DNA of 64,000 bases from contig JABAAC010000072.1 of the NCBI GenBank assembly GCA_014238965.1, positions 1 to 64,000 of the forward strand, written 5' to 3'. The translations under genes were made by a program, and so were the position numbers. Every line of letters starts with the position of its first letter. Positions within the stretch are counted from its first letter, which is position 1. This stretch comes from Phycisphaerales bacterium (GTDB taxonomy: Bacteria > Planctomycetota > Phycisphaerae > Phycisphaerales > SM1A02). Under the pieces are notes generated by a model that saw only the letters and a program-made list of their open reading frames with translations, made no database searches and was not told where the DNA came from. This document shows, piece by piece, positions 27,712 through 36,264 of the stretch.

Positions 27712-28488
27712 TCAGCGACCTGTGAATGACGGTCGCCGTTTCTCCATGAAGGCAGCCATGCCTTCTTTTTGATCGTCGGTGTCGAAGAGATCTGTGAACA
27801 AGCGTCGCTCTTCTACAAGACCGTCGCTGAGGTGTGCTTCATGGGCATTGAGTACAGATGCTTTGGCAGATCGAAGGGCGACTGGCGGCATGGTTGCGAG
27901 TTTCTTGGCAACCTGCAGTGCCTCGGCGTACCAGTGTTCGCGTGGCACCACACGACTGACCAGCCCGTGTTGCATGGCCTCCGCGGCGCTCAGGAATCGA
28001 CCGCTGAGGACGACATCCATGGCCATCGCCTTTCCAATGGCCCGCGTCAATCGCTGTGTGCCTCCTGCACCGGGGATCACGCCAATGTTGATTTCAGGCT
28101 GACCAATTTTGGCGGTTTCGCTGCACACGATGATGTCGCAGTGCATCATTAATTCGCAGCCACCGCCCAGCGCGAAGCCACTGACCGCCGCGACAATGGG
28201 TTTGCTGATGCGCTTGATTCGTTCCCATTGTTTGAATTGATCTCGCTCACGCATGTCTTGGGTCGACGCTGTTGCCATGTCGCCAATGTCGGCGCCCGCG
28301 GCCCACGCTCGCTCGCCACCTGCCAGCAGGATCACAACGATTGCATCGTCCTTGTCATACCGTTCCATCAGGTCGGCAAGATCCGTCATCAATTCCAGAT
28401 TCAGGGCGTTGAGCACCTTTGGGCGATTGATGCGAATGATCGCAATTGAGCCGTCGACTTCAGTGCGCAGGTGGTGTTCATCGTTCAT
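27712..28488 (-). CDS. paaF: enoyl-CoA hydratase PaaF
   Basis: A 258-residue crotonase with both hydratase glutamates, in GGGCELMMHCD and GQPEINIGVIPGAGGTQRL. Predicted to hydrate 2,3-dehydroadipyl-CoA to 3-hydroxyadipyl-CoA. Its ATG overlaps the paaI stop by 4 bp (ATGA), so translation is probably coupled. A general enoyl-CoA hydratase is the alternative; the operon position favours paaF. Confidence 0.9.
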   Translation of the reverse strand: MNDEHHLRTEVDGSIAIIRINRPKVLNALNLELMTDLADLMERYDKDDAIVVILLAGGERAWAAGADIGDMATASTQDMRERDQFKQWERIKRISKPIVAAVSGFALGGGCELMMHCDIIVCSETAKIGQPEINIGVIPGAGGTQRLTRAIGKAMAMDVVLSGRFLSAAEAMQHGLVSRVVPREHWYAEALQVAKKLATMPPVALRSAKASVLNAHEAHLSDGLVEERRLFTDLFDTDDQKEGMAAFMEKRRPSFTGR

Positions 28489-28901
28489 TGTTCGTGGGCT
28501 CCGGATCTCGCCGTGGCTTGATGCATGATGTCGTTGAGTGTGGTCCGTGGCAAGATGCGCTGTGTCTGTTGGCCCGTGGCCAGAATTGTTCTACCGTCAC
28601 GTGCCTCTAGGGCACAAACCAGTGTTGAACTATCAAGTTCAACGGCTTGGGCGCGAACCGTGATTGTGCTACCAACAGGAGCTGGCGCAAGGTGGTCAAT
28701 GTGAATGTGGCTTCCAATGCCCTCTTGGTCGTCATTGAGATGTGGTGCGAGCACCATGCGAGCAGCGACTTCCATGTGGTGGGCCATGTCCCACGTAGAG
28801 CAGACGTGGTGTACAACCACGCCATCAAAAGCGGGGCACATAGCCTCAGTGACCTCGATCGTCAAAGTTGCGTGCGATCCAATCTGTAAGGACGGTTTCA
28901 T
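28485..28901 (-). CDS. hotdog-fold acyl-CoA thioesterase, FlK-like (PaaI-like role)
   Basis: A 138-residue single hotdog domain. The first active-site region HHVCSTWDMAHHMEVAARM keeps Ser/Thr and Glu, and HIDHLAPAPVG keeps the His, as in the FlK fluoroacetyl-CoA thioesterase group rather than the HGG pattern of E. coli PaaI. In the paa operon it would clear stalled CoA thioesters. The ATG overlaps the stop of the upstream hydrolase-like gene by 4 bp, and its own stop overlaps the paaF start by 4 bp. Confidence 0.82.
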   Translation of the reverse strand: MKPSLQIGSHATLTIEVTEAMCPAFDGVVVHHVCSTWDMAHHMEVAARMVLAPHLNDDQEGIGSHIHIDHLAPAPVGSTITVRAQAVELDSSTLVCALEARDGRTILATGQQTQRILPRTTLNDIMHQATARSGAHEQ

Positions 28902-29506
28902 GGAAGGCAGATTCTAGCCAGCCACGCAAATGGGAAAGCTACTTGGCCACGACTGGCCAGAATCCGTTTCAGACCATCGCCCTGATCAGCCCAGGGCTCG
29001 TCAAGATAGACATCAATCACGTTGGAGTCGTTGCAGCATGCTTGTGCAACGTGCCCGCCTAGTCCGGTGCCCCGCAGCACAATGTCGCCCGAAAGTGTCG
29101 CAAGCAGTGCTTGGAGGTCCGTCGCTTCTCTTGGGCCAAGCGAACAGCGGCCGGTATCGCGGGCGTGCCCGCGCATCGTTGGCAAAATGACCCTCCGGGC
29201 ATCTTTGACAAGGTCAACAAGATGGCCAAGTTGTGCTACAGGTGATCCACCCCAGTCATGCAGATCCACAACTGTCGGGCCATCAGCATTGCCACCATCA
29301 ATGCACCACATAGGCATGTTGAGCCCATCGTTGGTGTGCAGCGTTGTTTCGGTCCACGAACAGCCAAGGTCACCGGGGTCCGCAGGAAGCCCGTGCGCAA
29401 GTGCTGCGCCAAGTGATACGGCAGGCGGACGAGTTGCAAGGCGCACGAGTCCCCACGTGCCAAGCACAAGCCACGCAAGCCCGGCAGTAACGAGCAAGAC
29501 CCACAT
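28898..29506 (-). CDS. membrane-anchored alpha/beta-hydrolase-like protein lacking the nucleophile
   Basis: A 202-residue protein. Residues 1-22 are an uncleaved hydrophobic anchor. The rest has alpha/beta-hydrolase strand order (GPTVVDLHDWGGSPV, VILPTMRGHARDTGR), and the nucleophile elbow should be GxSxG, but it reads G-T-G-L-G-G with no Ser in the expected place. It is also short (a hydrolase usually needs 250 or more) and has no clear C-terminal His. It is therefore perhaps a non-enzymatic relative. It is embedded between fumC and the thioesterase with a 4-bp overlap, so it is part of the paa operon. No clear SD. Confidence 0.7.
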   Translation of the reverse strand: MWVLLVTAGLAWLVLGTWGLVRLATRPPAVSLGAALAHGLPADPGDLGCSWTETTLHTNDGLNMPMWCIDGGNADGPTVVDLHDWGGSPVAQLGHLVDLVKDARRVILPTMRGHARDTGRCSLGPREATDLQALLATLSGDIVLRGTGLGGHVAQACCNDSNVIDVYLDEPWADQGDGLKRILASRGQVAFPFAWLARICLP

Positions 29507-29513
29507 GCGCTGA

Positions 29514-30971
29514 TCAGTGGGGGTGGGTCATAGATGAGACGTCGAGCAGGCTATCGAGTTCATCAGCGGGCAAAATGTCGTGCTCAAGGCAATACTCCCG
29601 AATCGTGCAGCCTTCGGAGTACGCGGCCTTAGCGATGTGTGATGCTTCCATGTACCCAAGCACAGGCGCAAGTGCTGTGCCGAGCATCAAACTTCGTTCG
29701 ACCGTTTCGGCAATGGATTTTTTATTAGCCTTCAGTCCTGACACGCATCCATCGGCAAACAGTTCCGCGACGTTTCCAATGATCGTGATGCTCTCCATCA
29801 ACACATCGGCTGTCATAGGCATGGCAAGCGACAACTCCATCATCGAGCCAGCTCCACCTAAGTTGCCCATGCCAACGGCGACGTCATTGCCCGAAACTTT
29901 CATGGCGACCTGCATGACTGACTCGACTAATACCGGATTCACCTTGCCAGGCATGATTGATGATCCAGGTTGCACCGCGGGCAATTCAAGTTCATCGATG
30001 CCACATCGAGGGCCACAGCCCATGAAGCGAATATCACTTGCCACTTTGGACAAACTGATCGCGATGGTTCGCAAGTGGCCGTGGGCATCGCAAACGCAAT
30101 CACGTGTAGCCTGTGCCTCAAAGTGATTTGTGGCCTCCTTGAATCGAATACCCGTTGACTTGGACAGCTTTGAAGCGACCAATCGGCCGAACCGCGGATG
30201 TGTGTTGATGCCTGTGCCAACGGCAGTGCCACCTATGGGGAGGTTGTGGGCTAATGCAGCAAGGGCAGACTCGGCTCGTGTGACGGCGTTCTCCACCTGC
30301 GCCGTGTACCCAGAGAACTCTTGGCCTAGCCTAATGGGCGTGGCATCCTGAAGGTGCGTTCGGCCGATCTTGACGATGCTATCGAATGACTTGGCCTTTC
30401 GACGAAGGGCTTTGGCCAGCGTTTTCAGGGCGGGAATCAGAGCGGTCTTTATGTGCAATGCGGAAGCAATTTGCATGCCCGTAGGGAAGGTGTCATTCGA
30501 TGACTGTCCCATGTTCACGTGGTCATTGGGGTGTACCGGATCTTGTGCACCCATCTTCGCCCCAGCGCCGATGCAGGCGATGTTCGAGATGACTTCGTTG
30601 ACATTCATGTTCGTCGACGTTCCCGATCCAGTTTGGAACACGTCCACTGGGAAGTGACGCATCATGTTAGCGCGGGTTGCGTTGTCCTCGAGCATTGTGG
30701 CCACTTCGTTGCAGGCCTTGGTGATCAGTTTCATGCGTCGTGTGTCAAGTTTCCCCAACTCATGGTTTGCAGTTGCAGCGTCTCGTTTAAGCAGCGCAAA
30801 GGCATGAATGATCTCCCATCCGACAGGTCGGTGGGCAATGGGGAAGTTCTGAACGGCCCGTTGTGTAGAGGCGCCGTATAGCACGTCTGCTGGGACGCGC
30901 ATGTCGCCCATCGAGTCAGACTCGGTTCGCATGCGTTGTTTGGGTGAGGTTCGTTTGGCGGTCGCTGGCAT
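29514..30971 (-). CDS. fumC: class II fumarate hydratase
   Basis: A 485-residue fumarase/aspartase-family enzyme. FQTGSGTSTNMN, GRTHLQDATPIRLGQE, GGTAVGTGINTHPRF and the signature GSSIMPGKVNPVLVES are all present; the S of GSS is the catalytic base. The N-terminus carries about 15 extra basic residues. It converts fumarate to malate in the TCA cycle; succinyl-CoA from phenylacetate enters there. SD GGAG 6 nt before ATG 30971. It is the first gene of the operon leading to paaH. Confidence 0.95.
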   Translation of the reverse strand: MPATAKRTSPKQRMRTESDSMGDMRVPADVLYGASTQRAVQNFPIAHRPVGWEIIHAFALLKRDAATANHELGKLDTRRMKLITKACNEVATMLEDNATRANMMRHFPVDVFQTGSGTSTNMNVNEVISNIACIGAGAKMGAQDPVHPNDHVNMGQSSNDTFPTGMQIASALHIKTALIPALKTLAKALRRKAKSFDSIVKIGRTHLQDATPIRLGQEFSGYTAQVENAVTRAESALAALAHNLPIGGTAVGTGINTHPRFGRLVASKLSKSTGIRFKEATNHFEAQATRDCVCDAHGHLRTIAISLSKVASDIRFMGCGPRCGIDELELPAVQPGSSIMPGKVNPVLVESVMQVAMKVSGNDVAVGMGNLGGAGSMMELSLAMPMTADVLMESITIIGNVAELFADGCVSGLKANKKSIAETVERSLMLGTALAPVLGYMEASHIAKAAYSEGCTIREYCLEHDILPADELDSLLDVSSMTHPH

Positions 30972-31021
30972 GGGTTGCTCCTACGGACGAAGCAGTCTAC
31001 CCAAGTGTTGTGCGGGCAAAT

Positions 31022-31723
31022 TTATCCGCCAATGAGGCCCGGCACAATCGCATCGGCAGAGCCCACATGGACCTCGTGGGCATACGCATCGGCTGCAGAG
31101 GCATCTACATTGACCACTGACACATGCGCGCCATGCTGTCGGGCCAGTGCAATGAGGCCTGCTGCTGGGTGCACAATGGCACTAGTGCCAATGATCAGGA
31201 TTGCATCGCATGCCTTGACTGCGGCGACTGCTTGTGCCCAGACATCATCTGGCAGTGCTTCGCCAAACCACACGACGGCGGGCCGTACATGATGCTCGTT
31301 GCAATGTGGGCAGTGGCGAAGCGGCGCAGGTGTAGCGCAGTCAATGGGCGAAGACCAGCCGCACGCCCCGTGGCAGCGATCGCGATCGATGTGACCGTGC
31401 ACGTGCAGTACTTCTGAGGCGCCCGCTCGCTCGAGTAAGTTGTCCGTGTTTTGCGTGATATGCACCCAATTGGATTGTGAGGCAAGTGCGATGTGCGCTG
31501 CGTTGGGCTTCGCTGCAGCGATTTGTTCCCGGCGCATGGCGTACCACCGCATGACGAGCTCGGGATCATTTTCGAACCCCTCGGGTGAGGCAAGGTGCGT
31601 TGGGTCGTACTTGGCCCACATGCCATCCACGGGGTCTCGAAATGTCTGGACGCCCGATGGTGCGCTGAGCCCTGCGCCCGTAAACGAGACGCATCGTGGG
31701 GCATCGTCAAACGAGAATGACAT
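31022..31723 (-). CDS. cobB: Sir2-family NAD-dependent protein deacylase
   Basis: A 233-residue sirtuin: SFTGAGLSAPSGVQTFRD (NAD site), TQNTDNLLERAG, HVHGHIDRDRCHG with the catalytic His, zinc ligands C..C (CHGAC) and C..C (CPHC), and IGTSAIVHPAAG. Class III (SIRT5-like) by the compact size and Tyr/Arg pattern YAMRREQ, consistent with deacylation of Lys. It shares one base with the stop of the upstream HEAT-like gene (TAATG), so it is co-translated with it. Confidence 0.93.
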   Translation of the reverse strand: MSFSFDDAPRCVSFTGAGLSAPSGVQTFRDPVDGMWAKYDPTHLASPEGFENDPELVMRWYAMRREQIAAAKPNAAHIALASQSNWVHITQNTDNLLERAGASEVLHVHGHIDRDRCHGACGWSSPIDCATPAPLRHCPHCNEHHVRPAVVWFGEALPDDVWAQAVAAVKACDAILIIGTSAIVHPAAGLIALARQHGAHVSVVNVDASAADAYAHEVHVGSADAIVPGLIGG

Positions 31724-33783
31724 TATGCGCCAGGTGGATCGGATGCATCACCCATGAGTGGGTCTGATGCCATGCCCAATCGGGCACGAAGTGTGTCGGG
31801 CAGATCCTCGTGGAATCGCCTGACAATCTCGGTGCGGAGCATGTCTGCCAATTCAGGTCGACCAAGTTGAAGTGACTCAAACGCTGTCACCCACACTCGA
31901 GGGTCACTTCGCAAGGTTGCAGCGGAGTCGAATTGGCGTGATCGAAGTGCTGCGACGAAGGCCGCGTCGTCTAAGCTCAACGGGCGATGTTCTTTGGGCA
32001 AGGCTGATACGAGTGCAATCAGCGCTCGATCCTCGCCGGTTGCCGCGAGCAATGGCACAAGCCGCTGCGCTGCAGCGAGTCGTTCATCGACGCTGTGTTG
32101 AGGAGCCATTGTTGGGATGAGTAAGTCGATGCGTTCCTGAGTCTCGATGCCATCGATTGCTTCAAGTGCTAGATCTACTTCCACGCGGTTGGAAAGGGGT
32201 GTGGATGCAGCTGCGTTGAGCAGGGCTGCCTGCCACAAGTCCATGTGGGGTTCAATTGGTGTGAGCGAGGCGATCGCTGTGAAGTCGCGGAGACTATTTC
32301 CTGATTGCATGCTCCGTACGAGCACGGGGAATACAGCGGGGTCTGTTGCGCGTGCAAGAACATGGTCGATGACGCCTCGCCGCCGAAGTGCCTCGGCAGT
32401 TCGAGTTCGATCTTCGGGGTGCTCTGAATCCAGCAATGGCATGATGGCAGCAAGCGCTTCGTCATCCCCGAGCATGGCGGCGAGGTGGGACAAGGGTCTC
32501 TCGGGGTTCGCCAGCCGCGCTGCGGCGACTGCTTCTGCAAGAAGGTCACTCGTGTCTGTTTCGATGGGTTCGTCCAGTCGCACCCACAGGGCCTCTCCCG
32601 CGAGTGTGCAGGCGGAGGCATGCGACAGATGATGCGACAAAGCCTCGAGATCCATCGTGGCGTCCGGGTGGTCGACGCAATACTGGAGTAAGGCGTTAGC
32701 GACAAGCCGATCACGTTCCAAGGAGAGTCGAGTATTGACTTGGGTTGGGACGTTTGCAGAGGGCAGTTCAGGCAGCAATTGAGCAACGGCGAGTCGAACC
32801 GAGGCATCAGGGTCATCGAGCCGTGCCAGTACGGCTGTATTGGTGTCATCGGTGGCGTTGCCGTCGCGAAGCAAAACCGCTGCCCGCGTAACACCAAAGC
32901 GTCGCAGCTGGGAGAGATCGTCAGCGAGGAGTTCTGGGAGTTTGTCAGCCTGTGCCTCGGCACTGAGCAGTGGCCAGAGGTTGCGGTGAATCGTGAGCAT
33001 GCGTTCCGCTAGCACTTGCTGTTGCTGGGCCGCATCAGCCTGACGGTGTTCAAGGTCAGCCACGCGGCGAGAGAGCGCTTGCACCATGTCAGCAAGCCAT
33101 CGTTCCGCTGGTCGGTCTCGATTGGCCGACCACCATGCCACCCAAATCTCGACGTCATCGTCGGGCGGAAGCCCGGTGAGCCGAGCTAGCGCATCGGTAG
33201 CGCCTGTGATCACTGCTTGTGATTGCACAAGCGGTTGCTCTAGAAGCGCCATGAGGGCTGCAGCAGCGCGGACGGGCGTGTGCCGACATTCGCCCAGTAC
33301 TGCGATGGCAGCAAGTCGTTGCGCATCAACGGCGTCGGCGTTGTCGGCCATTGTGCGAAGTCGGTCCACGATAGATGGCGTCGTGGATGCGGCTCGCGCG
33401 AGCAAGATGGCCAGTGACTCTCGTGCACCGGCGGGGACACTGGGCAATCGATCAAATGCGACATCCACCAGCACGCGGTGCGCATCGTGATCATCTGCCA
33501 ATGCCATGAAGATGGCCCGAAGGACTTCTGCTCGATCACTGTTCATGCTATCAGCGAGGACTTGGTCGGCCATGGGGTGTTGCATGCCCAAGAGTTCCAC
33601 CGCAGATGCGCTTCGCGTTGCCGCATCGACGCCGCTAATATCGCCTTGTAAAGTCAACTTGAAGATTGACAGGCGTTGTTGGTCACGCTGTCCCAATGTT
33701 GCATCGTCGGCCACTGCCCAGTGCACCGGTGCGGTGAGGGCGAGCGCGATCAGGATCCAGTGTTGGAGGGCGGGGCGTCTCAT
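31723..33783 (-). CDS. exported HEAT-repeat-like helical protein
   Basis: A 686-residue protein with a signal peptide (MRRPALQHWILIALALTAPV). The rest is nearly all alpha-helical pairs of HEAT/ARM type (for example VAQLLPELP, DDPDASVRLAVAQLLP and HPEDRTRTAEALRRRG) with a coiled-coil stretch around QAQ-rich residues 255-275. It probably acts as a scaffold outside the cytoplasm. Start ATG 33783 is chosen for the signal peptide; the frame to 33993 has no such start and no SD is clear. It overlaps the sirtuin gene. Confidence 0.8.
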   Translation of the reverse strand: MRRPALQHWILIALALTAPVHWAVADDATLGQRDQQRLSIFKLTLQGDISGVDAATRSASAVELLGMQHPMADQVLADSMNSDRAEVLRAIFMALADDHDAHRVLVDVAFDRLPSVPAGARESLAILLARAASTTPSIVDRLRTMADNADAVDAQRLAAIAVLGECRHTPVRAAAALMALLEQPLVQSQAVITGATDALARLTGLPPDDDVEIWVAWWSANRDRPAERWLADMVQALSRRVADLEHRQADAAQQQQVLAERMLTIHRNLWPLLSAEAQADKLPELLADDLSQLRRFGVTRAAVLLRDGNATDDTNTAVLARLDDPDASVRLAVAQLLPELPSANVPTQVNTRLSLERDRLVANALLQYCVDHPDATMDLEALSHHLSHASACTLAGEALWVRLDEPIETDTSDLLAEAVAAARLANPERPLSHLAAMLGDDEALAAIMPLLDSEHPEDRTRTAEALRRRGVIDHVLARATDPAVFPVLVRSMQSGNSLRDFTAIASLTPIEPHMDLWQAALLNAAASTPLSNRVEVDLALEAIDGIETQERIDLLIPTMAPQHSVDERLAAAQRLVPLLAATGEDRALIALVSALPKEHRPLSLDDAAFVAALRSRQFDSAATLRSDPRVWVTAFESLQLGRPELADMLRTEIVRRFHEDLPDTLRARLGMASDPLMGDASDPPGA

Positions 33784-33886
33784 TGGGTCTGTCTGTAATT
33801 CTACGATCTGATTCGGCAATGTCACACCTCCTATGCCAGTAGACTTCGCATGTTCACCAGACCCCTCATCAGGAGAGACCACCCAC

Positions 33887-35224
33887 ATGCACGATTGGCT
33901 TGATGCAGAGCAGTTCGCCAGCATGGCAATCGAGCTTCTCGAACGCGGGCAATGGTCCGAAGCGGAGGCCCAATTCCGCCGAGCATTGTCCATCGATCCG
34001 GGCCAATCGGACTGGCATTTTCATCTTGGGCTGGTACTTGAAGCCCAGGGACGTGATAGTGAGGCCCGCGATTCCTTTGATCGGGCCGTTGACCCCTCTG
34101 TGGAGTCCATCGACGCAATGCTCGCTTCTGCCATGGCCTCTGGTCGTTTGGCGGACTGGCCGCGGGCGGTTGAAGGGCTCAATGCCATCTTGGCATTAGA
34201 TTCCCTCTGCGAAAGCGCCCACGCACGTCTCATTGAGGCGCTTGCCATGCAGGGCCTTCATGACGAGGCTGAAACAGCATTTTACATGGCTGAACAAGCG
34301 CTGGAACGGCCAAGCGCGGATTGCTTGGCACAAATCGGGTCGAGTCTTGCCGCTCGCGAGCAATGGCGCCGGGCAAGTTGGTGCCTACGGCAGGCGCTTC
34401 GACTAGATCCTGAGCTACCCCATGCACGACGGCGACTGGCCGACGTGCTTGCATTGACCGGCCAGGTGCAACGGGCAGTCGAACTCTACGAGCACGAGTT
34501 GCGAGAAGACCCTGATCATTTGGAATTGCTCACAGGCTATGCCGGGCTCCTTGAGCGACTCGGTCGACACGATGATGCCGCAGCCCGCCTTCGCCACGCT
34601 CTGGACGTAGATCCGACGCACATCGAAGCAAATCATCGACTTGGGCTTCTGGCGATGCGGCTGGGTCTACCCGATCAGGCGGCCGTTGCCTTCCAATTGG
34701 TGCGTCGGTTGGACCGATCGCATCCCACCATCGATCGCGATTTGGCCCATGCCCTGCTGCGAGCAGGCCTTCGTGGCGATGCTCGCCGTTTGTTGTCAGG
34801 CATTGTGCAACGGGTGCGAGAAGCTGAGGATGACGGAAGTCCAGAAGATGAGTCAAGGCAGTTATCGCTGATCAATCTGTTGCTTGATGCGGATCTACCC
34901 GCCGATGCAGCTGAGCGTGTTGACGTGCTGCTTCAGCGAGGGCTTTGTCCCGACGTGGACTTGTGGAGACGTATTGCATTGGCACGTTTCCGCGCAGGTG
35001 ACATTGACGGCGGACGCACGGCAAGCCGCCGCGTACTTCGCGAGGATGCCCGGTGCATTCGGTCTATTGGTAATTTGGCTATGGCGGCCTTGTTACAGGG
35101 CCGACTTCAAGAGGCTGCCGCTTGGATCAAGCGTGGCCGTCGAATTGATCGCGACGATGAGCGACTTCGCAGTCTACGCACACGGCTTTGGGTTGCGCGG
35201 ATCAAATCGCTTTTGCAGCGATAG
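33887..35224 (+). CDS. TPR-repeat protein
   Basis: A 445-residue protein of tandem TPRs with the W-LG-Y-A-F-A-P pattern: for example AEAQFRRALSIDPGQSDWHF, SWCLRQALRLDPE and RLRHALDVDPTHIEANHRLG. No signal peptide, no other domain. AGGAGA lies about 10 nt before ATG 33887. It stands between the divergent HEAT-like gene and convergent rpsR. Partner proteins are unknown. Confidence 0.85.
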   Translation: MHDWLDAEQFASMAIELLERGQWSEAEAQFRRALSIDPGQSDWHFHLGLVLEAQGRDSEARDSFDRAVDPSVESIDAMLASAMASGRLADWPRAVEGLNAILALDSLCESAHARLIEALAMQGLHDEAETAFYMAEQALERPSADCLAQIGSSLAAREQWRRASWCLRQALRLDPELPHARRRLADVLALTGQVQRAVELYEHELREDPDHLELLTGYAGLLERLGRHDDAAARLRHALDVDPTHIEANHRLGLLAMRLGLPDQAAVAFQLVRRLDRSHPTIDRDLAHALLRAGLRGDARRLLSGIVQRVREAEDDGSPEDESRQLSLINLLLDADLPADAAERVDVLLQRGLCPDVDLWRRIALARFRAGDIDGGRTASRRVLREDARCIRSIGNLAMAALLQGRLQEAAAWIKRGRRIDRDDERLRSLRTRLWVARIKSLLQR

Positions 35225-35258
35225 CAAACAAGGGCGATAGGCACCGATGCTGCTGAAC

Positions 35259-35498
35259 TCAAACAGTGCCACTGGTGTACGGCAGCAGGCCCATGAAGCG
35301 GGCTCGCTTGATCGCCTGCGAGATGCGTCGTTGTTCACCAGCTGTAGTGCCCAGACGCTTGCGGGAGTAGATCTTGCCGTTGGGCGTCATCATGCGTCGC
35401 AGCTCATCGATGTCCTTGTAGTCAACCCACGGGTTGTCTTTGACGTCCCGACGGACGACTTTGGCTCGACGGCTTTTGCGGCGTTGGATGTGAGACAT
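35259..35498 (-). CDS. rpsR: 30S ribosomal protein S18
   Basis: A 79-residue basic protein ending in RRISQAIKRARFMGLLPY, the bS18 signature; NPWVDYKDIDELRRMM precedes. The N-terminus is basic (MSHIQRRKSRRAKVVRR). It lacks the CxxC zinc pair seen in some bS18. It is monocistronic here, not beside rpsF. Confidence 0.96.
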   Translation of the reverse strand: MSHIQRRKSRRAKVVRRDVKDNPWVDYKDIDELRRMMTPNGKIYSRKRLGTTAGEQRRISQAIKRARFMGLLPYTSGTV

Positions 35499-35583
35499 GA
35501 GCAGGGCTTCCTCTCGTCATGGATACTGTTGTGCAGCAGTCCCCAAGAAAGCAGGGACGACGAACGAAGCAGTGTATCCACCC

Positions 35584-36264
35584 ATGCCCATTTCGCCAAG
35601 TGACAGATTGAACAACGCCCCTTTGGTGGCTGTGAGTCCCGATATTCGAGACGGACGTGTTCGGGTTGCTGCTGCCGTGCTCGATGCGGTGGTAGCGGCA
35701 GGGGGTGTACCGGTCATCCTTCCCCCGCAACCTGCCATAGCGTTACAGGTACTCGAGCGATCCAACGGGCTCATACTCACCGGTGGAGATGACCCTCGCA
35801 TGGAAGCATTTGGTGTGGCGACGAATCAGCACAGTGTGTTGGTGCATCCCAATCGCCAATTGCTAGATCTTGCGCTCATTGAAGCGGCGATGGATCGTTG
35901 CGCACTTCCGGTGCTGGCCATCTGTTTGGGCATGCAATATTTGGGATTGGTCGCAGGGGGCACATTGCACCAGCACTTGCCAGATGTCATTGATACCGCA
36001 GCGACGCACATGCACAACGCATTGCACAATGTTGATGGTTCACTTGGCAGTGGATCCGTTGCGAGTCATCACCGGCAGGCCTTGGCCGATGCGGGTTCTT
36101 TCAATGTCATTGCACACGCAGAGGACGGCATCATCGAGGCGATTGAACATCCAGAACGGCCGTGGGTACGCGGTGTGCAGTGGCATCCAGAACGCATGGG
36201 CGACACACCCTTGGGCCAAGGGTTATTCAAAGCGTTCGTGCAAGACATGGTTGGCTTGCCATGA
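35584..36264 (+). CDS. class I glutamine amidotransferase-like peptidase C26 (PuuD-like)
   Basis: A 226-residue protein. LPVLAICLGMQYLGLV has the nucleophile Cys; GVQWHPERMG has the His and Glu of the C26 gamma-glutamyl hydrolase family. PuuD-type enzymes cleave gamma-glutamyl-GABA, and folate gamma-glutamyl hydrolases share this fold. The start is ATG 35584 with no clear SD; the frame opens further back without support. Its stop overlaps the start of the YgfZ-like gene by 4 bp. Confidence 0.82.
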   Translation: MPISPSDRLNNAPLVAVSPDIRDGRVRVAAAVLDAVVAAGGVPVILPPQPAIALQVLERSNGLILTGGDDPRMEAFGVATNQHSVLVHPNRQLLDLALIEAAMDRCALPVLAICLGMQYLGLVAGGTLHQHLPDVIDTAATHMHNALHNVDGSLGSGSVASHHRQALADAGSFNVIAHAEDGIIEAIEHPERPWVRGVQWHPERMGDTPLGQGLFKAFVQDMVGLP

